Assembly: GCA_013791775.1 (NCBI GenBank)
Contig: VMTE01000022.1
Coordinates: 283,672-347,671 of the forward strand
Direction: 5' to 3'
DNA from: Hyphomonas sp.
GTDB taxonomy: Bacteria > Pseudomonadota > Alphaproteobacteria > Caulobacterales > Hyphomonadaceae
Length of the DNA stretch: 64,000 bases
Part shown: piece after piece, positions 37,623 through 47,409 of the stretch
How the letters are laid out: each line of letters opens with the position of its first letter
Position numbering within the stretch: the stretch's first letter is position 1
The notes under the pieces: model-generated
What the model was told of the DNA's origin: nothing
Database searches by the model: none
What the model saw: only the letters and a program-made list of their open reading frames with translations
Made by a program: the position numbers and the translations under genes

Positions 37623-37982
37623 ATGAAACCGATCACTGCCCTTCTCCTGATTTCGATGGCCGCCGTTGGCACGGCCTGTTCCGATCCCGTCGCGGGCGCG
37701 CCTGAGGCTGCAGCGGTCGAGACTGTCTCTGCCGAGCCGGAAGTCCAGGGAACGCTGAACCTCAACATCGGCCAGGCGCCGGCGGCGCGCGGCGGCCTCA
37801 ATCTCGGCACCTCGTCGGCCGGCAATTCCGGCGGCCTGATCGTTGCACCGGGCGCGACCGACGCGACCTTCGAGGATGTCGAAGATCTCGGCATCGACAT
37901 CGAAGTGACGCCGGATACCGTGCTCGACGAAAAGCCGCCTTCGGAAGAAGACGACATCGTCCGCCTGCCGCAGAAGAACTGA
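37623..37982 (+). CDS. Small probable lipoprotein of unknown function
   Basis: A 119-residue protein with a signal peptide ending AAVGTAC, a weak lipobox, and a low-complexity acidic body with two similar Asn/Gly-rich stretches (LNLNIGQAPAARGG and LNLGTSSAGNSGG). The C-terminus is rich in Glu, Asp and Pro. GAGGA six bases upstream supports this ATG rather than the one six bases earlier. Probably co-transcribed with gshB. No family recognised. Confidence 0.6.
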   Translation: MKPITALLLISMAAVGTACSDPVAGAPEAAAVETVSAEPEVQGTLNLNIGQAPAARGGLNLGTSSAGNSGGLIVAPGATDATFEDVEDLGIDIEVTPDTVLDEKPPSEEDDIVRLPQKN

Positions 37983-37986
37983 CGGG

Positions 37987-39156
37987 TCAGCCCGAGAGGG
38001 CTTCCTCTGCCATCCAGCCGGCACACACCTTGACGGCCTGGGGCAACAAGTCCGGCCGCTCGATATAATAGTGATCCGCCCCCTGAATATCGCGATAGGC
38101 TTTTCGCGAATGCCCGACGGCGTCGAACAGGCGCCGCGCATGGCTTGGGGTGCAGGCGAGATCCGCCGTGTTGTTGATGACCAGCACCGGACAGGAAATG
38201 CGCGACGCATTGCCAAGCCCGTCCGCGCGGGTCGTGTCATACCCCCACTGCGAGAGCCATGAGCGCAGCGTCGTGAAGCGCGCCAGCCCGACCGGGCCAT
38301 CATTGGCGATGCGTGGCTCTCCAAGATAGCAGGTGTAGGGCTTGCGGTCCGAGGGATCCTGCGCGGGATCGGTCCAACAGACGTTGGCCATCGTTCCGTG
38401 CACGGTAAAAGCGCGCTCGGCATTGTCCTCGCCGGCCTTGCGGAGTTTTTCCAGCGTGTCTTTCACCCAGGCCGTTATGCGCCGGTTGCGGGCCAGCTGC
38501 GCGGCGCGGAAGCGGGCCACGAAGGCGTCTGTATAGGGCGGCTGCGCCGGGCAGGCAGGATCGTAGATGTTCAACTCGGGATCGCGCACGAACGGGCGCG
38601 TTTCGTCCGTGATCGAAGGATCCATCCATTCGGTCAGGGTGATCGCCCGACTGACATGCGCGGCGAGCAGCATGATGCCGTCTGCAGGCGGAAGCGCCTT
38701 TTTCGTCAGGTCATAGGGGTCGCCGGCGGGGGTGTGGGTGATGGTCGGATGCTCGGCCTGGTCCTGGTAGAACAATGACAGGGATCCCCCGCCCGACCAG
38801 CCGCCGAGGATCACGCGCTTGTAGCCGAACTTTCGCCGCGCATGCTCGACGCAGGCGCCGAGATCGGCCGCGCACTTCTCCATGATCAGGGCGGTGTCGT
38901 TGCCGCGGTAGCGCGTGTTGCAGTAAATCACATGCTGCCCCGCGCGGGCGAGCGCCGAGACGAGCGGCAGGAACGCGCCGCCGCCGATGGGATGGGAGAA
39001 GATGACGACGCTTTCGGCCGTTGTGCCGGCCGGACAGATGCGCATGCATTCGGCGGCGACATTGTCCCCTGCCCCGCCATACACATCCTTGAAGCTCGAG
39101 GGGTCCTTGTGGATCACAAGATAGGGTTCCCGGACGATTTCCGTCGCGCCAACCAT
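37987..39156 (-). CDS. Alpha/beta hydrolase
   Basis: A 389-residue hydrolase. The nucleophile elbow is GGWSGGG, the acid is probably in NNTADLACTPSHA, and the catalytic His is in QGADHYY near the end. HPIGGGAFLPL near residue 75 could form the oxyanion region. A strong AGGAGG precedes this ATG. It is divergent from a VOC protein gene by about 100 bases; both may act in catabolism of one compound, but the substrate is unknown. Confidence 0.82.
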   Translation of the reverse strand: MVGATEIVREPYLVIHKDPSSFKDVYGGAGDNVAAECMRICPAGTTAESVVIFSHPIGGGAFLPLVSALARAGQHVIYCNTRYRGNDTALIMEKCAADLGACVEHARRKFGYKRVILGGWSGGGSLSLFYQDQAEHPTITHTPAGDPYDLTKKALPPADGIMLLAAHVSRAITLTEWMDPSITDETRPFVRDPELNIYDPACPAQPPYTDAFVARFRAAQLARNRRITAWVKDTLEKLRKAGEDNAERAFTVHGTMANVCWTDPAQDPSDRKPYTCYLGEPRIANDGPVGLARFTTLRSWLSQWGYDTTRADGLGNASRISCPVLVINNTADLACTPSHARRLFDAVGHSRKAYRDIQGADHYYIERPDLLPQAVKVCAGWMAEEALSG

Positions 39157-39252
39157 GATGCGTTCCTCCTTGTCCCCTCTGCGCATGTGGCGCACATTAT
39201 TGACGGGAACGGCCCTGTCCACATGGCCGCGAGGTCAAGCGAGGAAAACGGG

Positions 39253-39939
39253 ATGATCAAGGCAAACGGTATCCACCACATTGCGATCATGGCGGCTGAT
39301 ATCCGCGAACACATCGCCTATTTTTCCGACGTGATGGGATTCCAGCTGTCGGCCCTGTTCGACATGCACGGCGTGCCGGGCGGCGTGCACGCCTTCCTGC
39401 ACATGGACGATCATTCCTATTTCTCGGTTGTGCAGTTGCCCGCCGTGAAGGACATCCCGATCCAGATCGGCGTCACGCACGCCGGCACCGGCGCAGGCCC
39501 GTGCGCGCCGGGCACGATGCAGCACCTGGCGTTCCGGGTCGATACGCTGGACGACCTGCTCGCCATCCGCGACCGGATCCGCAAGAAGGGCATCAACGTG
39601 ATCGGCCCGTTGGACCATGCGATGTGCCATTCGATCTATTTCGCGGGCCCTGACCAGCTGACGCTGGAAGTGGCCTGCTCCACGGTACCGGTGGATCCGA
39701 AAGCCTGGATTGATCCGGCGGTCGTCGAACGGATTGGCATCACGCCCGGACAGCTCGAAGCCTATGTGAACCCGGACGACTATTCCGGCGAAGGCGGTAC
39801 CGTGAAGCAGCCGCCTTATGATCCGGCGAAACCCCATCAGGCCTATCCCGACGCCATGTACAAGGCGATGATCGCGGCGCCGGATGACGCGATCCTGAAA
39901 GCGACCCGGTTCGAGCCCCCCGTGAAGGTATCCGTCTGA
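39253..39939 (+). CDS. VOC (glyoxalase/dioxygenase) superfamily protein
   Basis: A 228-residue protein with a vicinal oxygen chelate fold. HHIAIMAADIREHIAYFSDVMG (cited for its HHIAIMAADI core) is the first beta-alpha unit with a metal His, and MQHLAFRVDTLDDLLAIRDRI gives the second. A final Glu in TLEVACS could be the third ligand. It could be a lyase, isomerase or extradiol dioxygenase. GAGGAAAA precedes the ATG; a much longer frame upstream runs through the opposite-strand hydrolase gene and is rejected. Confidence 0.82.
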   Translation: MIKANGIHHIAIMAADIREHIAYFSDVMGFQLSALFDMHGVPGGVHAFLHMDDHSYFSVVQLPAVKDIPIQIGVTHAGTGAGPCAPGTMQHLAFRVDTLDDLLAIRDRIRKKGINVIGPLDHAMCHSIYFAGPDQLTLEVACSTVPVDPKAWIDPAVVERIGITPGQLEAYVNPDDYSGEGGTVKQPPYDPAKPHQAYPDAMYKAMIAAPDDAILKATRFEPPVKVSV

Positions 39940-40043
39940 GACACTGCGCGAAAGCCGCCGGGATTCGCGCAAAAGTCGCATTTGGCCTGCAGGTTGCATA
40001 GGTACGGCGCTAGTCTGGATCAGTAGCGCCGGAGATCAATATT

Positions 40044-40448
40044 ATGGCGAAAGCCGATACATCGCCCGCCCATGAAGCGCGCAAGCCGACGGACGCCGAC
40101 CGGTTCGTCGGCCAGCGGCTGCGACAGGGGCGGCGCGAGCTGGGTCTGACCCAGGAAGCGCTGGCGGCGCTGCTCGGCGTCACGTTCCAGCAGATCCAGA
40201 AATATGAAGCTGGTCATAGCCGGATGTCGGCCGGCCGCCTGCTTGAAATCGCGGTTGCCCTCGGCAAACCGATCGGCTGGTTCTACGAGCCGTTCGAAAT
40301 TGCCGAATCGGTCGAAGGCGCGCGCGGCCGTGATCTTCAAACCCACGACCTGAAGCGCGACGCCCGGCGCCTTGTGGAAGAAATCGGTGACCTCGAAAGC
40401 CTGCAGGCTGCCGTGCATGTGCTGAGCGCGCTGGCCCGCCCGCGCTGA
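40044..40448 (+). CDS. XRE family transcriptional regulator
   Basis: A 134-residue protein with an N-terminal Cro/C1-type helix-turn-helix (about residues 22-76: LRQGRRELGLTQEALAALLG, then VTFQQIQKYEAGHSRMSAGRL cited for FQQIQKYEAG). The family recalls alphaproteobacterial regulators with a short C-terminal helical tail. GGAG lies nine bases before the ATG. It is convergent with mutS. Target unknown. Confidence 0.82.
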   Translation: MAKADTSPAHEARKPTDADRFVGQRLRQGRRELGLTQEALAALLGVTFQQIQKYEAGHSRMSAGRLLEIAVALGKPIGWFYEPFEIAESVEGARGRDLQTHDLKRDARRLVEEIGDLESLQAAVHVLSALARPR

Positions 40449-40457
40449 ACGCGCCGC

Positions 40458-43157
40458 TCAGGCCTTTTCCTTGCCGAGCGCTTTCAGGTCATAGAGTGCC
40501 TGCAGCGCATCGCGCGGACTGAGCGTATCAGGATCGAGCACCTCCAGGGCGGCCAGAACGGCTTCGGCCTCCGGCGTCAGTTCGGCGTCCGTCTCGACGT
40601 GCGCCGCCGCAAACAGCGGCAGGCTTTCGGCCGCAGACGGCCCCGCCTCCAGCTGTTTCAGGATCTGCGCCGCGCGCGAGACGGCGCTGCGCGGCAGCCC
40701 GGCCAGCCGCGCGACCTGCACGCCGTAGGACCGGTCGGCCGGACCGGGATGGACTTCATGCAGGAAGATCAGGTCCTGCTTCCACTCGCGGGCCCTGAGA
40801 CTGGCATTGGCCGCGCCCGGCAACTCGGCGGCGAGCGCCGTCAGCTCGTGATAGTGAGTGGCGAAGATCGCACGGCAGCGCGTCTGTTCGTGCAGGTGCT
40901 CGACCGCCGCCCAGGCGATCGCCAGCCCGTCCCAGGTTGCCGTCCCGCGTCCCACTTCATCGAGGATCACAAAGCTGTCGGCGGTTGCCTGATTCAAGAT
41001 GGCCGCCGTCTCGACCATTTCCACCATGAAGGTCGAGCGGCCGCGCGAGAGATCGTCCGAGGCACCGACACGCGAGAAGACACGGTCCGCAAGCCCGAGG
41101 CGCATTGCGGCGGCCGGCACGAAACAGCCTGCCTGGGCGAGAATCACCGCGAGCGCCGATTGCCGGAGATAGGTCGATTTACCGGCCATGTTCGGGCCGG
41201 TGACGAGCAGGAAGCGCGGCGCTGACAGGCCGGCCGCGTCGAGGCTGAGGTCATTCGCCGTGAACCCCTTCCCTTCCTTGCGCAAGGCAGCCTCCACGAC
41301 GGGATGGCGCAGGCCTTTCGCCTCGAAGACCGGCGCCTCGTCAAGAACCGGCCGCACGGCGCCCGCCTCTGCAGCCCAGACCGCCTGACCGGCGGCGACA
41401 TCGACCTCGGCGAGCGCGGCGGCAACTTCCGCCAGCCCGCCGGCGGCAGCCATGACGCGCGCGCAGAACCCGTCAAACAGGCCAAGCTCGATCGTTTTCG
41501 ATTCCTCGTCCGCGCGGCTGATCCGGCCGGCGAGTTCGGCGAGTTCGGTCGTGGAAAAGCGCACGGCGCCGGCCATGGTCTGGCGGTGGATGAAGTCATT
41601 CGCCAGCGGCGGCTTCAGCATCGGATCCGCCGCGCGGGCGGGAACCTCGATGAAGTAGCCCAGCACGTTGTTGAACTTGATCTTCAGTGCGCTGATACCG
41701 GTAGCATCTGCGTAACGGCCCTGCATCTCCGCGATCACGCGGCGGCTGCCGTCGCGCAACTTGCGCACGTCATCAAGCGTAGCGTCCCAACCGGCGGCAA
41801 TGAAGCCGCCCTCACGCGCCAGCATCGGCGGCGCCTCGGAGAGTGCGCTGGCAAGATCGCTGGCGAGCGACTGAAGGCTCGGCAAGTCCGACAGGCTGAG
41901 CGTCTGCGCAGCGCCCGCGAGACGCGGCGGCAAGGGCGCACCGCCAGTTCGCAGGCGCGCCGCCGCTTGGCTGCCGGCCGCCAGCGCCTGTGCCAAGGCC
42001 TGCAGGTCTCGCGGACCTCCTCGGCCCAGGCTGAGCCGCATGCACGCCCGCTCGAGATCCGGCGCAGATTTCAGGGCGGCGCGGATGTCTGACAGGGCGG
42101 CGCGCTCGCCCGCGAAAAAGCTGACGGCATCGTACCGGGCTTCGATTTCGGCGCGTTGCCGGGACGGCCGTGACAGCCGCGCGGCCAGCAGGCGCGCGCC
42201 GGACGCCGTGACCGTGCGATCAATCGCGGCGAGCAGCGAGCCATCGCGGCCGCGCGTGAAGGACCGGTCGATCTCGAGGCTGGCGCGGGTGGCCGGATCG
42301 ATCAGAAGGGCGCTGCCCTGCTCTGCCCGTTTCGGCACCGACAGGCGCGCCGGGCGGCCGGCCTGGGTGAGTTTGACATAGTCGAGCAGGAGGCCGGCAG
42401 CGGCGAGTTCGGCCTTCGAGAAGGTACCCAGACCGTCGAGCGCGGCCACACCAAAGGCTTCCTTCAACAGCGCCTCACCGGACTTTGCCGAAGCCGTGCG
42501 CGCGGGGCGTTCGGTAAGCGGTGCCGTCAGGATTTCGCCGAGCGCCGTGATCACCGGCCGGTCCCGGTCACTTTCGGAAATCACCAGCTCGTTGAGCGGC
42601 CAGGCCAGCAAGGCGTCGCCGATCCGGGCGGGATCGAGCGCGGCGAGTTCGAACAGGCCGGTGGAGACATCGCAGACGGCCAACGCCGCCTCGCCCTGCC
42701 CGGTGAAGGCGAGCGCCGCCAGGGCCTGGCCCTGCCGGGCCGGCAGCAGCGTCTCTTCGGTCAGGGTGCCCGGCGTGACGATACGCACGATTTCGCGCCG
42801 GACGATGGACTTTGAACCGCGCTTCTTCGCCTCGGCGGGGCTTTCGGTCTGTTCGCAGACCGCCACCCGGCAGCCCGCCTTGATCAGCCGCGCGAGGTAA
42901 CCTTCGGCGGCATGGTAGGGCACACCGGCCATGGGGATCGGCGCGCCGTCGTGTTCGCCGCGCGCGGTGAGCGTGATGTCGAGAATGCGCGCAGCGGTGA
43001 CGGCATCGTCGAAGAACAGTTCGTAGAAGTCGCCCATCCGGAAGAACAGGAGCGCATCCGGGTTCGCCGTCTTGATCGACAGGTACTGCGCCATGAACGG
43101 CGTCGGCTCGGCAGCAGCCGGCTTGTCGGTGGGTGAACTGGAGGCGGTATCCGGCAT
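40458..43157 (-). CDS. mutS: DNA mismatch repair protein MutS
   Basis: An 899-residue MutS. The mismatch-binding domain begins [11 protein letters not shown] and carries the wedge motif [15 protein letters not shown]. The ATPase has Walker [11 protein letters not shown] and Walker [17 protein letters not shown], and the C-terminal [14 protein letters not shown] follows. It recognises mispaired and looped-out bases. Start at the ATG before PDTASSSP; divergent from maeB by about 110 bases. Confidence 0.96.
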   Translation of the reverse strand: MPDTASSSPTDKPAAAEPTPFMAQYLSIKTANPDALLFFRMGDFYELFFDDAVTAARILDITLTARGEHDGAPIPMAGVPYHAAEGYLARLIKAGCRVAVCEQTESPAEAKKRGSKSIVRREIVRIVTPGTLTEETLLPARQGQALAALAFTGQGEAALAVCDVSTGLFELAALDPARIGDALLAWPLNELVISESDRDRPVITALGEILTAPLTERPARTASAKSGEALLKEAFGVAALDGLGTFSKAELAAAGLLLDYVKLTQAGRPARLSVPKRAEQGSALLIDPATRASLEIDRSFTRGRDGSLLAAIDRTVTASGARLLAARLSRPSRQRAEIEARYDAVSFFAGERAALSDIRAALKSAPDLERACMRLSLGRGGPRDLQALAQALAAGSQAAARLRTGGAPLPPRLAGAAQTLSLSDLPSLQSLASDLASALSEAPPMLAREGGFIAAGWDATLDDVRKLRDGSRRVIAEMQGRYADATGISALKIKFNNVLGYFIEVPARAADPMLKPPLANDFIHRQTMAGAVRFSTTELAELAGRISRADEESKTIELGLFDGFCARVMAAAGGLAEVAAALAEVDVAAGQAVWAAEAGAVRPVLDEAPVFEAKGLRHPVVEAALRKEGKGFTANDLSLDAAGLSAPRFLLVTGPNMAGKSTYLRQSALAVILAQAGCFVPAAAMRLGLADRVFSRVGASDDLSRGRSTFMVEMVETAAILNQATADSFVILDEVGRGTATWDGLAIAWAAVEHLHEQTRCRAIFATHYHELTALAAELPGAANASLRAREWKQDLIFLHEVHPGPADRSYGVQVARLAGLPRSAVSRAAQILKQLEAGPSAAESLPLFAAAHVETDAELTPEAEAVLAALEVLDPDTLSPRDALQALYDLKALGKEKA

Positions 43158-43266
43158 GGCGCGGCACGCTAGCCCGTGCGGAAAGGATTCGCAAAGCTGC
43201 TGCCCACGTTTGTGCGGAATTGGCTGTTGGCAGGGGCCCTTCGGGGGCCTAGAGGGGAAACACCCC

Positions 43267-45567
43267 GTGTCCAACCGAAACAGAGCCCAAATGACAACGC
43301 AGCGCCCGAGCTTCACCGATCAGGAAGCCCTCGACTTCCACTCGCACCCGACTGCGGGAAAGATCTCCATGGCCCCCACCAAGCCGATGGGCACGCAACG
43401 CGACCTGTCGCTTGCCTACAGCCCGGGCGTTGCCATTCCGGTGCTGGCCATCGCCCAGAACGAGGACCTCGTCTACGACTATACGTCTAAGGGCAACCTG
43501 GTTGCCGTGATCACGAACGGCACGGCGATCCTGGGCCTCGGCAATCTTGGACCGATGGCCTCGAAGCCGGTGATGGAAGGCAAGGCCGTCCTGTTCAAGC
43601 GTTTCGCCGATATCGACTGTTTCGACGTCGAAGTGAACACCCGCGACGCGGAAGACTTCATCCGCACGGTGCGCAATATCGGCGCGACCTGGGGCGGCAT
43701 CAACCTGGAAGACATTTCCGCGCCGGACTGTTTCATCATCGAGAGCCGCTTGCGCGAAGAGCTCGACATCCCGGTCTTCCACGACGACCAGCACGGCACC
43801 GCGATCATCGCGGCGGCCGGCCTGATCAACGCCTGTCACATTACCGGCCGCAAGTTGTCGGACGTCAAGGTCGCCGTTTCCGGAGCCGGGGCGGCTGGCT
43901 TGTCGGTTGCCGGCCTGATCCGCCACCTCGGCGTCAAGGCCGAAAACATCCTGATGTGCGACACGGCCGGCGTGGTTTACGAAGGCCGCACCGAGAAGAT
44001 GGACCAGTTCAAGTCCGCCTTCGCCGTGAAGACCAAGAAGCGTACACTGACGGAAGCTATGGACGGCGCGGACGTGTTCCTCGGCCTGTCCGTGAAGGGC
44101 GCCGTGACCAAGGAAATGGTCAAGTCGATGGCGAAGAACCCGATCATCTTCGCGATGGCAAACCCGGATCCGGAGATCACGCCGGAAGACATCAAGTCCG
44201 TGCGCAGCGATGCGATCATTGCCACCGGCCGGTCGGATTACCCCAACCAGGTCAACAACGTGCTGGGCTTTCCCTACATCTTCCGCGGCGCGCTGGATGT
44301 CCGGGCCCGGAGCATCAACGAGGAAATGAAGGTTGCGGCTGCGCAGGCCCTGGCCGAACTCGCCCGCGAAGACGTGCCGGACGAAGTGGCGGCCGCCTAT
44401 CACGGAGCCCGCCCGTCTTTCGGCCGCGACTATATCATCCCCTCCCCGTTTGACCCCCGCCTGATCAGCTTCGTGCCGCCCCTGGTGGCAAAGGCCGCCA
44501 TGGACTCAGGCGTTGCGCGTAAGCCGATCGCAGACATGGACGCCTACCGGCGCAGCCTCGTGCGCCGGGCCGATCCGTCGGCGGCCTTCCTTCAGGGCGT
44601 GCAGGCGCGCTGCCGGGAAGTGCAGCGCCGCATCGTGTTCGCCGAAGGCGAAGAGCCTGCCGTGGTCCGCGCCGCCTGGGCCTTCAAGAACCAGGGGCTG
44701 GGCCATCCGATCCTGATTGGCCGCGAGGCGCAGGTCGAGGCGACGATGGAGCAGATGGGAGTGCCCACCGGTTCGCTCGACATCATCAATGCGCGCCTGT
44801 CGGACAACAATCCCGTCTATGTGGACATGCTCTACAAGCGCCTGCAGCGCAAAGGCTATCTGAAGCGCGACGCGCAGCGCCTCGTGAACCAGGACCGCAA
44901 CGTGTTCGGCTGCTGCATGCTGAAGAATGGCGACGCGGACGGAATGGTGACCGGTGTGACGCGCGCCTACGACGCCGCGCTGAAGGATGCGATGCTGGTG
45001 CTCGACCCGATCCCCGGTCAGGCCGTGATCGGCATGTCGATGGTGATCAACATGGGCAAGACGATCTTCATCGCGGACACGAGCGTCAACGAATTGCCGG
45101 ACGGCCAGACGCTGGCGAACATCGCCCTTGAAGCGGTGCGCGCCGTGCGCAGCGTCGGCTTCCAGCCGCGCGTGGCCTTCCTGTCCTACTCGACCTTCGG
45201 CAATCCGATGGGCGAACGCGGCGACAAGGTGCGCGACGCCGTCGCCATCCTCGACCGGACACCGGGCCTCGACTTCGAATACGAAGGCGACATGAACGCC
45301 GATGTGGCGCTGAACCCGAACCACAAACTGCTCTACCCGTTCTCGCGCCTCACCGGGCAAGCCAACGTGCTGGTCATGCCGGCCATCCACTCGGCCTCGA
45401 TTGCAACGAACCTGCTGGAGCAGATGAGCCGCGCGACCATCATCGGGCCCATGCTGCTCGGTCTGGAAAAACCGGTCCAGATCGCGTCACTCGGAGCCAC
45501 CGTGGGCGATATCGTGGACCTGGCGACCCTCGCTGCATTTGATATCGACCAGGTGCATACGGCCTAG
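43267..45567 (+). CDS. maeB: NADP-dependent malic enzyme with C-terminal phosphotransacetylase-like domain
   Basis: A 766-residue fusion. The malic enzyme half has [29 protein letters not shown] (Asp metal ligand and catalytic region) and [16 protein letters not shown] (NADP fold). The C-terminal half, from about residue 440, is phosphotransacetylase-like ([22 protein letters not shown]-type [10 protein letters not shown]) and is usually regulatory, not catalytic. It converts malate to pyruvate. I start at GTG, which has GAGGGGA eight bases upstream; the ATG eight codons in (43291) lacks such a site. Confidence 0.92.
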   Translation: MSNRNRAQMTTQRPSFTDQEALDFHSHPTAGKISMAPTKPMGTQRDLSLAYSPGVAIPVLAIAQNEDLVYDYTSKGNLVAVITNGTAILGLGNLGPMASKPVMEGKAVLFKRFADIDCFDVEVNTRDAEDFIRTVRNIGATWGGINLEDISAPDCFIIESRLREELDIPVFHDDQHGTAIIAAAGLINACHITGRKLSDVKVAVSGAGAAGLSVAGLIRHLGVKAENILMCDTAGVVYEGRTEKMDQFKSAFAVKTKKRTLTEAMDGADVFLGLSVKGAVTKEMVKSMAKNPIIFAMANPDPEITPEDIKSVRSDAIIATGRSDYPNQVNNVLGFPYIFRGALDVRARSINEEMKVAAAQALAELAREDVPDEVAAAYHGARPSFGRDYIIPSPFDPRLISFVPPLVAKAAMDSGVARKPIADMDAYRRSLVRRADPSAAFLQGVQARCREVQRRIVFAEGEEPAVVRAAWAFKNQGLGHPILIGREAQVEATMEQMGVPTGSLDIINARLSDNNPVYVDMLYKRLQRKGYLKRDAQRLVNQDRNVFGCCMLKNGDADGMVTGVTRAYDAALKDAMLVLDPIPGQAVIGMSMVINMGKTIFIADTSVNELPDGQTLANIALEAVRAVRSVGFQPRVAFLSYSTFGNPMGERGDKVRDAVAILDRTPGLDFEYEGDMNADVALNPNHKLLYPFSRLTGQANVLVMPAIHSASIATNLLEQMSRATIIGPMLLGLEKPVQIASLGATVGDIVDLATLAAFDIDQVHTA

Positions 45568-45574
45568 ATCAAAA

Positions 45575-45595
45575 GGCTGATTCAGAGAATCAGCC
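45575..45595 (-). terminator. Hairpin between maeB and the AmpG-like gene
   Basis: GGCTGATTC and GAATCAGCC form a perfect 9-bp stem with a 3-base loop. On the minus strand TTTTGATC follows, which suits termination of the AmpG-like transcript about 80 bases after its stop; on the plus strand it lies seven bases after the maeB stop but has no T-tract. Confidence 0.65.
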
Positions 45596-45675
45596 CATTG
45601 ATCCAGCATTCTTGTTGGTCGCGGCGTGTTCCCGAAAACCGGAGGCCACTTTTCGGCACGCCGCTTCAGACCGGA

Positions 45676-47409
45676 TCAGGCAGTCGCGACGGCCTCGACC
45701 TGGGGCATCCGCGCCTGGCGGATCCATTCGATCACGGACAATGCGACGGCGATTCCGCCGAGCCAGAACGTGATGATGAACACGGCGTAGTAGCCCTGCG
45801 TCTCGATCATGGTGCCGAGCCACGGCTTGCCTAGGGTGCCGATAAGCATCGTGAGCGAGGCCAGCAGTGCATACTGGACCGCTGCAAAGCGCGGGTTCAC
45901 CACCGAAGTCAGATAGGCCACGACCGCAACACTGGCAAAGCCGCCGGCGAGGTTTTCACCGGCAATCGCGATCATCAGGCGGGCCATGCGCGCACCCGCA
46001 TCCGCGCCTTGCGCATCCGGTGAGATCTGCGCCGCCCAGCCCGCGAACACACGGAGCGGATCGGCAATCCGTGTCCATTCGAGGAAAGCGTCAATTCCCA
46101 CGCCGCCGCGCGACAGGTCCGCAAACAGCAAGTTGGTGGCAGCCGCCAGCACGGCGCCAATGACGAGGACCGGCATGCGGCCCGTGAAGCTGATCACCAC
46201 AGCGCCCAGCGCCGCGCCGGCGACGGTCATCAGCACACCGAAGAATTTCGACGCTACTGCGACATCGGCCATCGAATGGTGGAGCGCGCCGAACCGGTCA
46301 TCGAGATAGAACGGGTAGGCAAACGATCCCCAGACCGAATCGGTGAACCGGTAGGTCAAGGCCAGCAGCAGCACCATCAGCGCGCCCCAACCGAGGCGTC
46401 CGATCAGGTCCATCAGCGGATCGAAGATCGACCGGAAGACGGCCCGCACGGCGCGGGCGGCCGGCGCCTCATCGCTGGGCCCGACCACGATTTCGGCAGG
46501 CTCGCGCCCATGACGCAGCAACAGGATCAACGCGCCGGCGGCCGGTAGCAGGACGGTCAGACCGACGATCCAGGGACCCTGCTTCATCACGAAGTCGCCC
46601 CCTTTTGGCGCAGGAACCTGCGTGAACGAGGCAATCACGAATATCGCGATCATCAGGAAAGCGGCGATCCAGCCGGCCGCAACGAGCAGCGTGGCGAACG
46701 TGCGTTCGCGCTCGGGCAGGCCGGCCTGAAAGGTCAGGCGGGCGCTGCCCGGGCCGGTCTCGATCTCCGGTTCGGGCGCCAGCCAGGTGCCCGCGATCGA
46801 CAGCAGCATCATGGCGGCGATCATCACATAGACGACGACCCAGCCGAAATACGAGGCCAGCAACAGCGCGAGAAAACCCGTGATGAAGCCCGCGATCCGG
46901 TAGCCGAACTGGTAGAGGGCGGCCATCAGATCCTTGTCTTCTTCAGACCGGGCAACTTCGATCCGCCAGGCATCCAGTACGATGTCGTGAGTGGCGGAGA
47001 AAAGCGCGGCAAACAGAGCGATGATGGCGACGAAACCGATGTTTTCGCCTGGCCGCGAAAAGGCGAGCAGGAACAGAAGGCCGGCGATCGGCAATTGCAG
47101 GGTCAGCAGCCAGGTGCGGCGCGGACCGAGGAAGGGGAACGGATGATGGGCGGTCTGGAAGGCCGGCGACCAGAGGAACTTGAACGCGTAGCCGATCGTG
47201 ACGATTGACAGGACGCCGATGGTTGACGGTGAAACGCCTTCCTTCGTGAGCCAGGCATTGAGGGTGCCCACCACGGCGCCGTAAGGCAGGCCGGCGGCCA
47301 GCGCGAGCAGGAACATGGCAGCCATACGCCGGTCGCGCATCGCTTTCAGCGCCCGGACAAAGCGCGGCGGCGCCTTCTCGGGCAAGGTGGCAACCGGGGC
47401 GGCGGTCAT
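45676..47409 (-). CDS. AmpG-like MFS permease
   Basis: A 577-residue MFS protein with about fourteen membrane helices. The N-terminal GLPYGAVVGTLNAWLTKEGVSPSTIG (cited for GLPYGAVVGTLNAWL), FLWSPAFQT, SATHDIVLDAWRIE and YQFGYRIAGFITG stretches are like muropeptide permeases of the AmpG/acetyl-CoA-transporter group. It may import cell-wall recycling products; the longer loop region around residues 250-340 differs from enteric AmpG. Its start overlaps the histidine kinase stop by four bases. Confidence 0.75.
   Translation of the reverse strand: MTAAPVATLPEKAPPRFVRALKAMRDRRMAAMFLLALAAGLPYGAVVGTLNAWLTKEGVSPSTIGVLSIVTIGYAFKFLWSPAFQTAHHPFPFLGPRRTWLLTLQLPIAGLLFLLAFSRPGENIGFVAIIALFAALFSATHDIVLDAWRIEVARSEEDKDLMAALYQFGYRIAGFITGFLALLLASYFGWVVVYVMIAAMMLLSIAGTWLAPEPEIETGPGSARLTFQAGLPERERTFATLLVAAGWIAAFLMIAIFVIASFTQVPAPKGGDFVMKQGPWIVGLTVLLPAAGALILLLRHGREPAEIVVGPSDEAPAARAVRAVFRSIFDPLMDLIGRLGWGALMVLLLALTYRFTDSVWGSFAYPFYLDDRFGALHHSMADVAVASKFFGVLMTVAGAALGAVVISFTGRMPVLVIGAVLAAATNLLFADLSRGGVGIDAFLEWTRIADPLRVFAGWAAQISPDAQGADAGARMARLMIAIAGENLAGGFASVAVVAYLTSVVNPRFAAVQYALLASLTMLIGTLGKPWLGTMIETQGYYAVFIITFWLGGIAVALSVIEWIRQARMPQVEAVATA

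Noticed and set aside
36543-38423. Minus-strand open frame of 626 codons opposite gshB and the small lipoprotein
   Set aside because: Spans two recognised genes and their gap; no motif in its translation.
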